A DNA stretch of 64,000 bases, taken from Phocoena phocoena (Eukaryota; Chordata; Mammalia; Artiodactyla; Phocoenidae). Shown in pieces: positions 45,538-56,159 of the stretch (positions are counted from its first letter, which is position 1; each line of letters opens with the position of its first letter). The DNA is taken from NCBI RefSeq assembly GCF_963924675.1, contig NC_089239.1:32697818-32761817 (forward strand). Direction: 5' to 3'. Both the position numbers and the translations under genes were made by a program. Below the pieces are notes generated by a model. That model was not told where the DNA came from and ran no database searches. It saw only the letters and a program-made list of their open reading frames with translations.

Positions 45538-47833
45538 GGACAGACATGAAGATGTAAAAGAGGACATGAAAATAACAAAATGTGGGAGGGGGTTTAAGAA
45601 AATGTACAATTTTTTTTTTTTTTGGAATGTGTTTGAGCCTACATGACTACCAGTCTAAAGTAATTACATATAGTAATGGGTTAACATACTTGAAAAAGAG
45701 GGTAACCACAAATCAAAAACATACAGTAGATTCATGAAAACCAAAAAAAGAAAAACGAAAACTCAAGCAAAATACAAAATAAAATCATAAAACCACAAAA
45801 GAAAAAAGGGACAAAGAAGAAATACAAAGTCAAATGGAAGACAAGGTTTAAAATGGCAATAAATACCTATCTATCAATAATAACCTTAAATGTCAATGGA
45901 CTAAATGCTCCAATCAAAAGACATAGAGTGGCAGATTGGATAATAAAACAAGAGCCTACAATATGCTGCCTACAAGAGACATACTTTAGGGTGAAGGACA
46001 CACATAGATTGAGAGTGAGAAGATGGCAAAAGATATCTCATACAAATGGAAATGACAGAAAGTGGGGTAGCAACACTCATATCAGACAAAATAGGCTTTC
46101 AAAGAGAGGCCAGAAAGAAAGATAAAGAAGGATACTATATAATGATAAAAGGATCAATACAAGAAGAGGATATTACACTCGTTAACAAGTATGCACCCAA
46201 TAGGAGCACCTAAATACATAAATACTAACAGACATAAGGGAGAAATTGATGGGAGACTTTAACACACCACTAATATCAATGGACAGATCTTCCAGACAGA
46301 AAATCAATAAGGCAACAGAGACCCTAAATGATACAATAGAGCAATTAGACTTGATGGATATTTTCAGGATATTACATTAAAAAGAAAAAAAAAAAGAAAC
46401 AGAATATACATTCCTTTCAAGTGCACATAGAACATTTTCTAGGATAGACCACGTACTAGGCCACAAAACAAGCCTTAACAAATTTAAGAGGATAGAAATT
46501 ATTTTAAGCATCTTTTCTGACAACAATGGCATGAATCTAGAAATCAACCACAGAAAGAGAAATGAGAAAAAATGATTGCATGGAGACTAAACTACATGCT
46601 ACTAAAAAACTGATGGATCAACAATGAAATCAAAGAGGAAATTAAAAAATACCTTGAGACAAATGACAATGAAAACACAACCATACAAAATCTATGGGAT
46701 GCAGCAAAATCACTCCTAGGAGGAAAGTTATTGCAGTACAGGCCTTCCTCAAAAAACAAGAAAACTCTCATATAAACCAACTAATCTACCACCTTAAAGA
46801 ATTAAAAGAGCAAACAAAACCTAAAGTCAGCAGAAGGAAGGAAATAATAAAGATCAGAGAGGAAATAAATAAAACAGAAATTAAAGAACAATAAAAAATG
46901 TATAAAACCAAGAGCTGTTTTTCTGAAAGGGTAAACAACATCGACAAACCTCTGGCCAGGCTAACCAAGAAGAAAAGAGAAAGGATACAATAAACAAAAT
47001 AAGAAATGAAAGAAGAGAAATAACAATGGATACAGCAGAAATACCAAACAACCATAAGAGAATAGTATGAACAATTTTATGCCAACAAATAGGACAGCCT
47101 AGAAGAAATGGACAAGTTTCTGGATACATACAGTCTACCAAAACTGAATCAAGAAGAAGTAGATAATTTGAACAGACAAGTCATTAGAAGTGAAATAGAA
47201 TGTGTAATAAAAAAAAAAATCACTGCAAAAATAGTACAGGACCAGATGGCTTCACTGGGCATTTCTACCAAACATACAAAGAGGAACTTATACTGATCAT
47301 TCTCATCTCTTGCAAAAGATTGAAGAGGAGGGAACACTTCCAAAGTCATTCTATGAAGCCACCATCACCCTGATACCAAAACCAAAGATAATACCAAAAG
47401 AGAACATTACAGGCCAATAACTTTGATGAATATAGATGCAAAAATTCTCAACAAAATATTAGCAAACCAAATCCAATAACACATAGAAAAAGATCATACA
47501 CCATGATCAAGTTGGATTCATCCCAGGGTCAGAAAAATGGTTCAACATAGGCAAATCAATCAATTTGCTACACCACATGGACAAAAGAAAGGACAAAAAT
47601 CACATGATTATCTCAATAGATGCAGAACAAGCATTTGATAAAATTCAACATTCATTAATGATAAAAACTCTTACCGAAGTGAGTACAGAGGGAACATATC
47701 TCAACATAATAAATTAGGTGTTTGGGATTAGCAGATACAAACTACTATTTATAAAATAGATACTCAACAAGGTCCTACTGTACAGCACAGGGAGCCGTAT
47801 TCAATATCTTGTAATAACATATTAAAAAAGAAA
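45538..47833 (+). mobile_element. LINE-1, 5'-truncated and internally deleted, with perfect TSD
   Basis: Bounded by a perfect 16-bp TSD, 'aaagtacactatgtca' (45522-45537 and 47834-47849). It starts in the ORF1-ORF2 spacer ('gacatgaagatgtaaaagagg', a T run at about 45609-45623, 'gggttaacatacttgaaaaagagggtaaccac'). ORF2 then begins at about 45853 with 'SIITLNVNGLNAPIKRHRV' and 'CCLQETYF' (endonuclease) and later degenerates through frameshifts. The RT part reaches '[18 protein letters not shown]' at about 47610, which holds the first catalytic Asp. At about 47709-47713 the sequence jumps to the 3' UTR ('aattaggtgtttgggattagcagatac', 'cctactgtacagcacagggagcc', 'caatatcttgtaataac'), so the rest of RT, including the YADD motif, and the whole C-terminus are missing. 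A full ORF2 is about 1275 codons. Dead copy. Confidence 0.95.
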
Positions 47834-47849
47834 AAAGTACACTATGTCA

Positions 47850-48380
47850 CCATTTGTTCCTAGATTTTCTCTTCTGTAAAACAGCACAATAACTATATAA
47901 TCCCCAAGAATTCATAACTCTTCTAGCTTAAGAAACATTAAGTCCAAATTGGAGCTAACTACAAACAAACAAAAATGTTTGCTTTACAAACAAAAAACAA
48001 AAAAAATACATTACTATGTATCTGGAAATTTATGGCAAAATATATGAAAAATCAAGTGCATGCTTCTTGAGATGAATATCAATTTTTAAAATTACAAATC
48101 ACAAAATTATAAATATGTACATTAAATAGTTGCAAAATGTGGTCAATGTATACTGCTTAAAAATTAATCATGTGATGATATTTGAAGTGACTTCTATTAA
48201 AATGTTTAATCCATGGAGATGTTACATAAAGACTCCAAACTTATTCAATGAAACTACTCCAACACATATTCCAAAATAATAAAAAATAACAACAACAATT
48301 GGAAAGCAATCTTATTCATGAATATCAGTTGACATTTTAAGATAAATTTTAGCATATGTAATCAAGCCATATATGAATGA
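47850..48380. other. No feature recognised
   Basis: Very AT-rich sequence between two L1 copies, with (CAAA)n-like patches near 47960 and 47990. Confidence 0.4.
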
Positions 48381-49530
48381 ATAATTCTGATCAATGGCAT
48401 ATACATAAATGTACTTAATACCATTCAACATAATGGACTCTTTTTATTCAATCCGCTCTATAAATTAGTTAAATTAAAAAATTAACAAAAAATGAGAATA
48501 TCTCAAAAATATTTGAGGAAATTCAGCACATATTCCTAAATTTTAAATTAAATAAATAAACCTCAACTTTTTCAACTATATATATGTATCAGGAACTTTC
48601 CAAATGCATTGCACAATATTAAAAGGACAAAGTTTTCTCACTTAAAAATTTTAAGACAAAAAAGTCTACTATTACTGCTAATATTAGCAATCAACACTCA
48701 ATGAAACAAGACAGGAATTTTTTTTACTTATAAATATTGAAGGTAATCATCTAAGATGATATGCTAAATACTTAGAAAAGCCAAAAAAAATCAACTGAAA
48801 TGTACCAAAAGTAATAAATCGATACTTAATTTACCACCTCTTCAGATAATCAGCTGATAAAAGTCAAGAATTTCTTGTATACGCGTGGCAGTAACTTAAA
48901 AACTGAATGAAAAAAGGGTCCATTCAGAAAGGTAACAAAAATGAATCACCATTTGAGAAGAAAATAACAAGAGACCCATCATTCACATATCTAGCATTGC
49001 TATAGATGAAGGAAAAACATGTCCTCATGTAATGCTGGAGGAAGCATTAGTTGTGGATATTTTGTGGACGGCAATTTATAAATATTTATAAAAGTCTAAA
49101 ATGGACATACTTCATGACAAATTAATGTATCTTAATAAACTACTCTTTAAATGTTAAATCAATGATAAATTGAATAGAAAATGATAAACCATCAATAGGA
49201 AAAATACACAAAGAATATGAAAAAATTTAAAGCAAGATATGTTCAAATTCTCAGTAATTCTGAATAGAACGATAACCTCAATCACAATTAAATTTTTGCA
49301 AGAGAAGACAATTTATTTTTGCATATTTTTGCACTAGTGAGTGGAAGCAAATATAGTGTCCACAATAGAGAACTGGTTAAATAAAACACATAACATACTA
49401 TATGATGCATATATTAAAAAGTATGAGGTTGATCTCTATTTCTGCTATGCAGCTATAGCCCAGATATAGTTATAGGTTAAAAAGAAACAAGCAGTAAAAT
49501 ATTTCCTATAGAGTATCTTTTATTTAAATC
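48380..49530 (+). mobile_element. Ancient LINE-1 (L1ME-like) C-terminal/3' region
   Basis: Low-similarity but ordered L1 signals on the plus strand: 'tctactattactgctaatattagcaatcaacac' near 48665, 'gtgtccacaatagagaactggttaaataaaacacataacatactatatgatgcatatattaaaaagtatgaggttgatctctatt' near 49358-49440 (old L1: 'caatagagaactggttaaataaa...aaaatgatgaggtagatctatatt'), 'gttataggttaaaaagaaacaagcag' near 49470. Heavily decayed; the left edge is uncertain. Confidence 0.62.
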
Positions 49531-49694
49531 ATAATTGCTAAAGTGTGTACATTGTTTTTGTTTAGACATAGTCTAGGAATCAGTCATTATGTGGGGAGAG
49601 ACATCCATGTTGAGAAGCGCTTTAATTTTTCATTTAAATACCCTTTAATTTTTTTAACTTTTAATAAAAAAAGGAGTACTTGGACAGAAATTGT

Positions 49695-49800
49695 ATTTGT
49701 TTTCTATTTCTGCATAACAAGTTACCATAAATTTAATTATGTTTGCAAAATCTTTCGCAGAGCACAGAATAAACTAGCTACTGTTTGATTAAATAACCGC
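49695..49800 (-). repeat. Possible MLT1 LTR end, antisense
   Basis: 'ttgttttctatttctgcataacaagttaccataaatttaa' resembles the antisense start of an MLT1 LTR ('ttgttttctattgctgcataacaaattaccacaaactta'). What follows does not continue convincingly. Confidence 0.42.
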
Positions 49801-49872
49801 GAGGTATGTATGCACGAGAGACCAGGATTCTTGGGGCCCATCTTACGATTTCTGCTTAGCACGTTTTGATCT

Positions 49873-49965
49873 TACCTTCTCTCTTTCCTTCCTCCCTCTC
49901 CCACCCCCTCTCTTCCTCTCTCCTTCAATTGTTCCTCCTCTTTCTCCCTCTTTTCTCTTTATCAA
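49873..49965. repeat. Pyrimidine-rich (CT) low-complexity tract
   Basis: About 90 bases that are almost all C and T on the plus strand, irregular rather than a clean microsatellite. Polypurine-polypyrimidine tracts of this kind may form triplexes. Confidence 0.9.
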
Positions 49966-50471
49966 TCTTTTTCTTAATTTGAAATTGCAATAATTACTGT
50001 TCATTATTCTTATTTTTTTCAGTGTAGTCTACAAATTTTCTACCATGAACAAGTTTTTGGTCTTACAGTAAACATTTTTAAATAAAAATCAAAGACACAA
50101 ATCTATCTCTCCAAGTCAGATAATGTACTAAAAAGAAAAAAAACATGCAAGGAACAGAAATACATTTATTAATAAATGATGTATTATACACATATATGAA
50201 TACAATAAAGGTCTGTAAGAATAACCAAAAAAGGTTTGACGAGGTGATCTGGGTGGAAACAGAGGAAAACTAGGCATAGCATGTTAAAACAGTTTGATAA
50301 TAAAAAGATGATGGCAAAAAAATACAATATTATTGGCACATATACTAATATTATAAAGTAGGAAAACTACGATAACACGGTATGTTTATAAATATTTTCA
50401 AATTCGCCATATAATATTTTTTTAGAAAACTGGATTAAGCATTTTGATTTATTTTAATTTAGGAGAATATC
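49966..50471. other. No feature recognised
   Basis: AT-rich sequence leading to the next SINE target site. Confidence 0.42.
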
Positions 50472-50481
50472 AAAGAATTCG

Positions 50482-50695
50482 GGGCTTCCCTGGTGGCACA
50501 GTGGTTGAGAGTCTGCCTGCTGATGCAGGGGATATGGGTTTGTGCCCCGGTCCGGGAAGATCCCGCATGCCGCAGAGCGGCTGGGCCCGTGAGCCATGGC
50601 CTCTGGGCCTGCACGGCCGGAGCCTGTGCTCCACAACAGGAGAGGCCACGACAGTGAGAGGCCCGCGTACCGCAAAAAAAAAAAAAAAAAAAAAA
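50482..50695 (+). mobile_element. CHR-type tRNA-Glu SINE, short form
   Basis: Full-length copy with several decayed CpGs ('gtggcacagtgg', 'gatatgggtttgtgcc', 'ggcctctgggcctgcacggccgg', 'ctccacaacagg') and an A tail of about 25. The TSD 'aaagaattcg' (10 bp, perfect) lies at 50472-50481 and 50696-50705, with the A tail merging into it. The CpG losses make it older than the copies at 15.2 and 60.1 kb. Frames of 111 and 141 codons that run through it are not genes. Confidence 0.96.
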
Positions 50696-50984
50696 AAAGA
50701 ATTCGAAATGAAGGAAATTATTTCCAATGTCAATAACCTACGCTTCACTTCACTTAGAACTAAGTTCTGCATTAAGTTTAAGCTGAAGTCACACCTAACT
50801 CCCACATGCTATTACTGGAGTTTATCCTTTTCCTTTATAATACTGCTCATATTTGGCAGATTGTTTTGACGTTGTCTACGAAAACAAAAAGTAAAATGTG
50901 TTTCTTGGTCAGTTAGTTACCCCAAAACCAATGTGGTAAGGAAGACAAAAATCTTAACCAAAAAAAACCAAAAAAACAAAAAGG

Positions 50985-51085
50985 AAAAAGGTTAATTTAC
51001 TTGCTCAAGACCGCACAGACATTAAGCAGAGCACATCCGCTTCCTCGTACCCGTGCCCTTCAGTTTTATGCTACACTGCCTTTCT
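50985..51085 (+). repeat. MIR SINE relic (3' half)
   Basis: 'aaaggttaatttacttgctcaagaccgcacagacattaagcag', 'gcttcctcgtacccgtgcccttcagttttatgctacactgcctttc' matches MIR ('gaggttaagtaacttgcccaaggtcacacagctagtaag ... ccatgctctttccactacaccacactgcct'). Confidence 0.85.
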
Positions 51086-51134
51086 TGTCTACATGATCCA
51101 TCCGATTCACATTAATGATTTGAGAATAAAGAAA

Positions 51135-51460
51135 ACTGTGCTTGGAAAAAGTCATATGCTCAATGAAACGCTATATCGCAATAAAAATTAAGTAAATAAA
51201 ATTACACACCATGAAATGGACGAATCTTACAAACACAACACTGAGTGAAAGGAGGTAGACACAAGGTATTCATCATACAATTCCAAAAATGTAAAAGAGA
51301 GGCTAGTGACAGACAGGGTATATGATGGGGACTTTTGGGTACCCGATTTCAGCTGCTTACACATGTGTGCACATCTGATTAAAAAGTAAACAATATTTGT
51401 GCACTTTTCTTTATGTATGATACCTAAGTAAAATAAAAACCTATTTAACAAAAAGGTGAC
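51135..51460 (+). mobile_element. Old L1 3' end (L1MB/MC-like), sense
   Basis: 'gaaatggacgaatcttacaaacacaacactgagtgaaaggaggtagacacaagg', 'tcatacaattccaaaaatg', 'tatatgatggggactttt', 'gctgcttacacatgtgtgcacatctg', 'atttgtgcacttttctttatgtatgatacctaagtaaaataaaaacc' follow the old L1 3' UTR in order, ending in an A-rich polyadenylation region. Confidence 0.83.
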
Positions 51461-51960
51461 AGTACATTTTTTTCAATTTGATCATGGAAAGCAGGTATTT
51501 TTTACTGGCAGATAGGAAACTGAAGCTAATATTAGTAGGCTGTGATGAAAAATACATACATCATCATCCTTTTCATATTTGCTTCTTTTAAAATTCCATT
51601 TCAGTTATTTTCTTTGTCTGTTTCTATGGATGGGAACTGAAAAGGCAAAAGGCACTGAAAGGGGAAGTAGGCAGATATATATAAATACTGCCTACTTATG
51701 TAAGTGCAATATATAAATACTGCCTACTTGATGAATATTTTATTTTTTTATTTTCCAGTTTTGTTGACAGAGACCTATGTATCCTGGGGTAGAAGTGCGG
51801 TCAAACACACCATAATTAAATTTCATATATTTTTTAATTTAACATCTATCTCACTTGTCAATCATCACATTGAAAATGAGAGAATTGAAATAGACCTTGA
51901 CTCTTTGAAAAAACCTTGGATAAAGGATCCTCTGTTCTAGGCATTTCTTTTATATCTTAG
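51461..51960. other. No repeat family recognised, except a short tandem duplication
   Basis: Contains a 21-base repeat (from 'atatataaatactg' to 'cctactt') at 51677-51697 and 51709-51729 (32-bp spacing). Otherwise AT-rich, with a 78-codon chance frame at 51704-51940. Confidence 0.5.
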
Positions 51961-52145
51961 CCTTGAAACTCTCACAATGCTTCATCAAGCCTCTTATGTA
52001 TATTGCTGTGTGCATAATTTATTTGCGTATGTGTCACTATCACTGGGCAGTGAGTTCCAAAGCCTGGGGTGTAATACCTTTGAGTATAGTTACAGTTTAT
52101 AGTCTCTGGCAATTAGCTGATGCTCAATATATACCTGCTGGCTAT
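51961..52145 (+). repeat. LINE-2 3' end
   Basis: 'ctgggcagtgagttccaaagcctggggtgtaatacctttgagtatagtt', 'tctctggcaattagctgatgctcaatatatacctgctgg' matches the L2 end ('gactgtgagctccttgaggg...cctggcacatagtaggtgctcaataaatacttgttg'). Confidence 0.66.
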
Positions 52146-52823
52146 ACTGGTGTCCCTGCTCTCAAATGCAAAACATTCTTGCATTACTGAAGTCCCTATA
52201 GGTAAAAAGCCTGGACCCACATGCTTTAAGAAGTCTGATATGGCATCTTATTACAGTAATATAATATAGTGGCACTGAGCAATTTACAAATGAGAAAGTG
52301 GATGGATGGATGGCTTTTCTGGTAAGACCATGTTATTTACTCTTCTGTGACTTTAAGTCACCTTTTCTTTTTCTTTCTTTTTTTTTTTTTAAGATCATGG
52401 TATATTATCAGTAGCATTTGTAATATCACTAATTGTCTTCTGGAAATCTTTCAGAACAATACAATGTAATGGTATATTTCAAAATAAGTAAAAGGACATT
52501 AAACAATGATTCAAGTCCCAAAATTTATCATTCCCCCAACAAGAAAGAGGAGAGAGGAGTTAAGTGACCTGGCCGCATAGTTTATTCCACTCTCCCATTA
52601 GCTACATAAGGAAACAACAGGATACAACCTAGTGCTCAGTCTAACAAAGAAATGTAGATTATCAACTGCTTCTAAAACCCACGAGCACATGGGCTTCAAC
52701 TAGACTAAGAAGTGTTACCATCTGTCAAGAATTGTGGAGAAAGCAGTATTTTATATTATAAACCTCAATGCTTTGGAAACCAACGGTGGACCAACTATTG
52801 ATGTTTAGACAATATGTATAGCA
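52146..52823. other. No feature firmly recognised
   Basis: A T run at 52378-52390 and a short 'ggagttaagtgacctggcc' near 52556 that may be a MIR scrap. No gene. Confidence 0.4.
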
Positions 52824-52840
52824 CTATATAAACTATTTTT

Positions 52841-53043
52841 TTTTTTTTTTTTGCGGTACACGGGCCTCTCACTGTTGTGGCCTCTCCCGTTGCGGAGCAC
52901 AGGCCCCGGACGCGCAGGCTCAGCGGCCATGGCTCACGGGCCCAGCCGCTCCGCGGCATGTGGGATCTTCCCGGACCGGGGCACGAACCCGTGTCCCCTG
53001 CATCGGCAGGCGGGCTCTCAACCACTGCGCCACCAGGGAAGCC
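52841..53043 (-). mobile_element. CHR-type tRNA-Glu SINE, short form, antisense
   Basis: Full length and very close to consensus, with most CpGs intact ('gcccagccgctccgcggcatgtggg', 'tgcatcggcaggcgggctctcaaccactgcgccaccagggaagccc'). A T run of about 17 is at its 3' end. A perfect 17-bp TSD, 'ctatataaactattttt', lies at 52824-52840 and 53044-53060. Among the youngest-looking copies here. Confidence 0.97.
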
Positions 53044-53060
53044 CTATATAAACTATTTTT

Positions 53061-53524
53061 TAACATTCTGGGTGGATATGAACTGCACCTCCGTACATAA
53101 TTTTGGACTGTTTTATCCTTCATTGCTATACTTAAAGTAAAAACTCTAGGTTGTTTATGTCATTCTCATTTTTTAGAAAAAACAGTTTCTGCTTGGGAGA
53201 TGGGGACAGAATCTAACATTCTAGGAAATAGAGGATACAAAATTTTAATTCTGAATTTTATTTACTTCACTATTGTGATAGGGCAAAATTGGGCAAAAAT
53301 TAGCATTATATTAGAGCTCTGCAGAGAAATCCAAAAATTATATACTTTTAAGCAGTTTCTGTCCCAGCAGGTAGCCCCTACCATTACAAAATAAGGCCTT
53401 TAACTGATTATATCACCGTAGTTACATATACAAATTCACATCAATTTTACAAAACTTACTAAAACTAACATTAGCTAATAACTGTGTAAAACACTTTATT
53501 AACTTTTGTTTTTTTGTTGTCAAA
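53061..53524. other. No feature recognised
   Basis: AT-rich sequence with no family or gene that I can name. Confidence 0.42.
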
Positions 53525-53650
53525 ATTGTCAATAATAATAGTACCTATCTGAAGTGGTTGCTCCCTATTCAGTGAGTTAACATTTGTAAAAATTCTGAAC
53601 ATACTGCTCATAAATAGTAAAACCTAATGAACAATAGGTATTATTATGAT
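53525..53650 (-). repeat. MIR SINE relic, antisense
   Basis: 'aataataatagtacctatctgaagtggttgctccctattcagtgagttaacatttgtaaaaattctgaacatactgc' followed by 'gaacaataggtattattatg' matches antisense MIR ('aataatagtacctacctcatagggttgtgaggattaaatgagttaatacatgtaaagcgcttagaacagtgcc'). Confidence 0.72.
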
Positions 53651-53924
53651 TGACCCAGGAACCAATATTCTATTTTAGTAAAATATATTGATAGTACATG
53701 CAAATGACAGATAATTTAAATGAATTCTGATAACATTAATACAAATTATTTATGAAATAACCCCCCAAAATCAAAATGTTGAACCTGGTTCCATATTTTG
53801 ACAGATCCATCTGATTGAACATTAGGGAGTAATTAAGGATAATGACATAAAAAGCACCTATACCAACAAAAGTCAAATGTATACTCTTAATTCTTAACTG
53901 AGAGAAACAGTTTCAAAATAATAC

Positions 53925-54136
53925 TTTTTTGTTGTTGCTGTTGTGGTACGCGGGCCTCTCACCGCTGTGGCCTCTCCCGTTGCGGAGCACAGGCTCTGGA
54001 CGCGCAGGCTCAGCGGCCATGGCTCACGGGCCCAGCCGCTCCGCGGCACGTGGGATCTGCCCGGACCAGGGCACGAACCCGTGGTCCGCTGCATCGGCAG
54101 GCAGACTCTCAACCACTGCGCCACCAGGGAAGCCCC
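53925..54136 (-). mobile_element. CHR-type tRNA-Glu SINE, short form, antisense, altered tail
   Basis: Full-length body ('gtggtacgcgggcctctcaccgctgtgg' to 'ccaccagggaagcccc'), but the A tail (T run here) has become an irregular 'gttgttgctgttgtgg' pattern. The TSDs are imperfect: 'caaaataatac' (53914-53924) against 'caagagtaatac' (54136-54147). It also has a local change in the tRNA-like part ('cccgtggtccgctgcatcgg'). Either an older insertion or one with a non-standard tail. Confidence 0.92.
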
Positions 54137-54374
54137 AAGAGTAATACATTTTATACATATACACACTCTCAAGCACACAGATGCACACACATCCACAGTT
54201 GGTAAATGACATTACCTCTTGGCTATTGAATTTAAGTGATTTTATTAGTCATCTAAGTTTTCCAAAGATTCTATAATGCCTTTTAATGATTTATAAATAG
54301 AAAAACACTTTCTATAATTATAAAAATAAATGACCACATTTTAAAATAAAATAGGCTCTGGAAGGGGACATAGC

Positions 54375-54625
54375 CACACACACACACAATGGTGTATTAT
54401 TCAGTATTACACACACACACACACACACACAATGGAGTATAAAAAGAATGAAAAGTTGCCATTTGTAGCATCTGCAGCAATGTGGCTAGACCTAGAGAAT
54501 ATTATGCTTAGTTATTGCTCCGTAACATCTTATGGAAGAACCTGAACAAACTTTTTGACCAACCCAGTAACTAAGTGAGAGAAAGACAAATACTGTATTA
54601 TATCACTTATGTGTGACAGATTGAT
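54375..54625 (+). mobile_element. L1 3' UTR fragment with (CA)n tracts
   Basis: Two (CA)n tracts (54375-54387 and 54404-54431) are each followed by 'aatgg', the L1 motif '(ca)n aatggaatattactcagcc'. After the second comes 'agtataaaaagaatgaaaagttgccatttgtagca', 'gcaatgtggctagacctagagaatattatgc', then, after a mariner insertion, 'ctaagtgagagaaagacaaatactgtattatatcacttatgtgtg'. The first tract followed by 'tgtattattcagt' is a local duplication of the same L1 part. Confidence 0.8.
54510..54569 (+). mobile_element. Mariner-type MITE, mostly the 3' half
   Basis: 'ctccgtaacatcttatgg' is the loop of a small mariner-derived MITE of cetartiodactyls, and the following segment up to 'accaaccca' and a TA is one complete terminal arm. 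The other arm, its inverted complement, is reduced to a few bases next to 'tta' at 54508-54510. It interrupts the L1 3' UTR between 'attatgctta' and 'ctaagtgag'. Non-autonomous, no coding capacity. Confidence 0.75.
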
Positions 54626-55284
54626 ATTTCAAGTGTAAGGAAAGAAGAATCAAAGTTGATTCTAAACTTTATGTGAACAACTAGACAACAGATTTTGTGC
54701 TTTTTTAATAGGGAAGGCCTGGGAAGGAATAGAATCAAGAATTTTGAGAGAATGGAAAGTAGGAATTATAAGAGGGAGAGTAAGTAGAAAAGAATTACAG
54801 ATTAGGACTATTTCATAAATGATCTATAACACCATACTGAGAAATTTTATTGAATCATGAAGGATTTGTAATTAATGGAGTGCTATACACAAAATAGTGT
54901 TTTAGAATTCTATCTAAGTAGTAACATAAACGTCATGGTGGCAGAAGAAAACAAAACAAGACGACAGAGTAAGAAGCAAGAGAATATTAGGCTTTTTGCT
55001 GTGATGAAGGCCGGCAATAGTGTGAAGAGTAGGGATTCATTATTTAATTTTTCCAAATAACTGTTGTGCCCAATGTCTCATGCTCGGTGGGGTAAGTACC
55101 AATTCTCCTGAGATGAATACAGCATGTTTTTGTTTCTTCAATCTAACGTTTTGCCAACAGGGGGGTGATTTTTCATAAGTTAACATTCCTTTGCAAAGCA
55201 AAATGTACCTATTATTCTATACAACTGACAATTTATATTAATCTATGTGCATACATATATATGCACATGTAACTCCTCTTCAGT
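54626..55284. other. Unassigned purine-rich stretch
   Basis: The part 54640-55030 is rich in A and G on the plus strand and has the look of an old interspersed repeat, but I cannot name it. No gene: the longest frame has 61 codons. Confidence 0.38.
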
Positions 55285-55299
55285 AAAAAAATCATTCAA

Positions 55300-55501
55300 G
55301 GGCTTCCCTGGTGGTGCAGTGGTTGAGATTCCGCCTGTCGATGCAGGGGAGGGGACACGGGTTCGTGCCCCCTTCCAGGAAGCTCCCACATGCCGTGCAG
55401 CGGCTGGGCCCGTGAGCCATGGCCGCTGGGCCTGCGCATCCGGAGCCTGTGCTCCGCAACGGGAGAGGCCACAATAGTGAGAGGCCCGCGTACCGGAAAA
55501 A
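55300..55501 (+). mobile_element. CHR-type tRNA-Glu SINE, short form, with internal 5-bp duplication
   Basis: Full-length copy. Between the A and B boxes it reads 'gcaggggaggggacacggg' where other copies have 'gcaggggacacggg', a 5-bp GGGGA-type duplication. It also has 'cccttccaggaagctcccacatgccgtgcagcgg'. The A tail is short (about 12). A perfect 15-bp TSD, 'aaaaaaatcattcaa', lies at 55285-55299 and 55502-55516. Confidence 0.96.
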
Positions 55502-55516
55502 AAAAAAATCATTCAA

Positions 55517-56035
55517 AATTAATGCATTACATAAATGAGGAATGAATTGGAAGTATCTCAACTCATTAAAATATATCTAAATAATGAATTGAAATAAAAA
55601 CTAGGATCTATAAATTTATAGAAGAGTAAGAGTTAAAAGTATCAGCAGATATTTCCTGACAGTCTGGCTGAGAAGGGAACACAAAGGTTTGTGTGAGAGT
55701 CATTGGCTAATAAAAGGAAGTAATTTTCACTCCAGTTCTCCTAACATTAATCTTAGTGTGTTTTCATACAAGCTGCTTAATGAATATTTTTATTTGGTAA
55801 ATCAAGACTATTTTCTGATGATAATTTTGCTACAATTATGTACAATATATTTGATAGTTGCATAATATATCTAAAATGCTTAATTTACCTTTAACACACG
55901 TAATAGTTTAAAATGAGATTTAACTGACTTTATATAAACTAAGTTAAATGAACCTCAAGGCAGAATGGTGACAAATGTTAAAGAAAGTGAGCTTTTGGCC
56001 AAAAATAATATGTAAAAGAATGGCTGATGTACTAT
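55517..56035. other. No feature recognised
   Basis: AT-rich, no named repeat or gene. Confidence 0.42.
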
Positions 56036-56155
56036 ATCTCTGTCAGTCGTGCTGTTTTCATGTAACCCTGATACCGCTCTATGAAATAAGCACAATTATT
56101 TACCCCCATTTTGCAGAAAAAGATCCTGGTAGCCTGAGTAGCTATGAGATACAAT
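56036..56155 (+). repeat. MIR SINE relic
   Basis: 'taaccctgataccgctctatgaaataagcacaattatttacccccattttgcagaaaaagatcctgg' matches MIR 'taatcctcacaacaaccctatgaggtaggtactattattatccccattttacagatgaggaaactg'. Confidence 0.82.
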
Positions 56156-56159
56156 AGTT

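Noticed and set aside
45853..46125. Possible functional L1 endonuclease frame
   Set aside because: Only the first 90 codons are open. Frameshifts follow, and RT and C-terminus are deleted, so it cannot support retrotransposition.
50444..50869. 141-codon plus-strand frame containing 'GFPGGTVVESLPADAGDMG'
   Set aside because: This is a translation of the CHR SINE. The same peptide appears wherever a plus-strand short SINE lies, so it is a repeat artefact.
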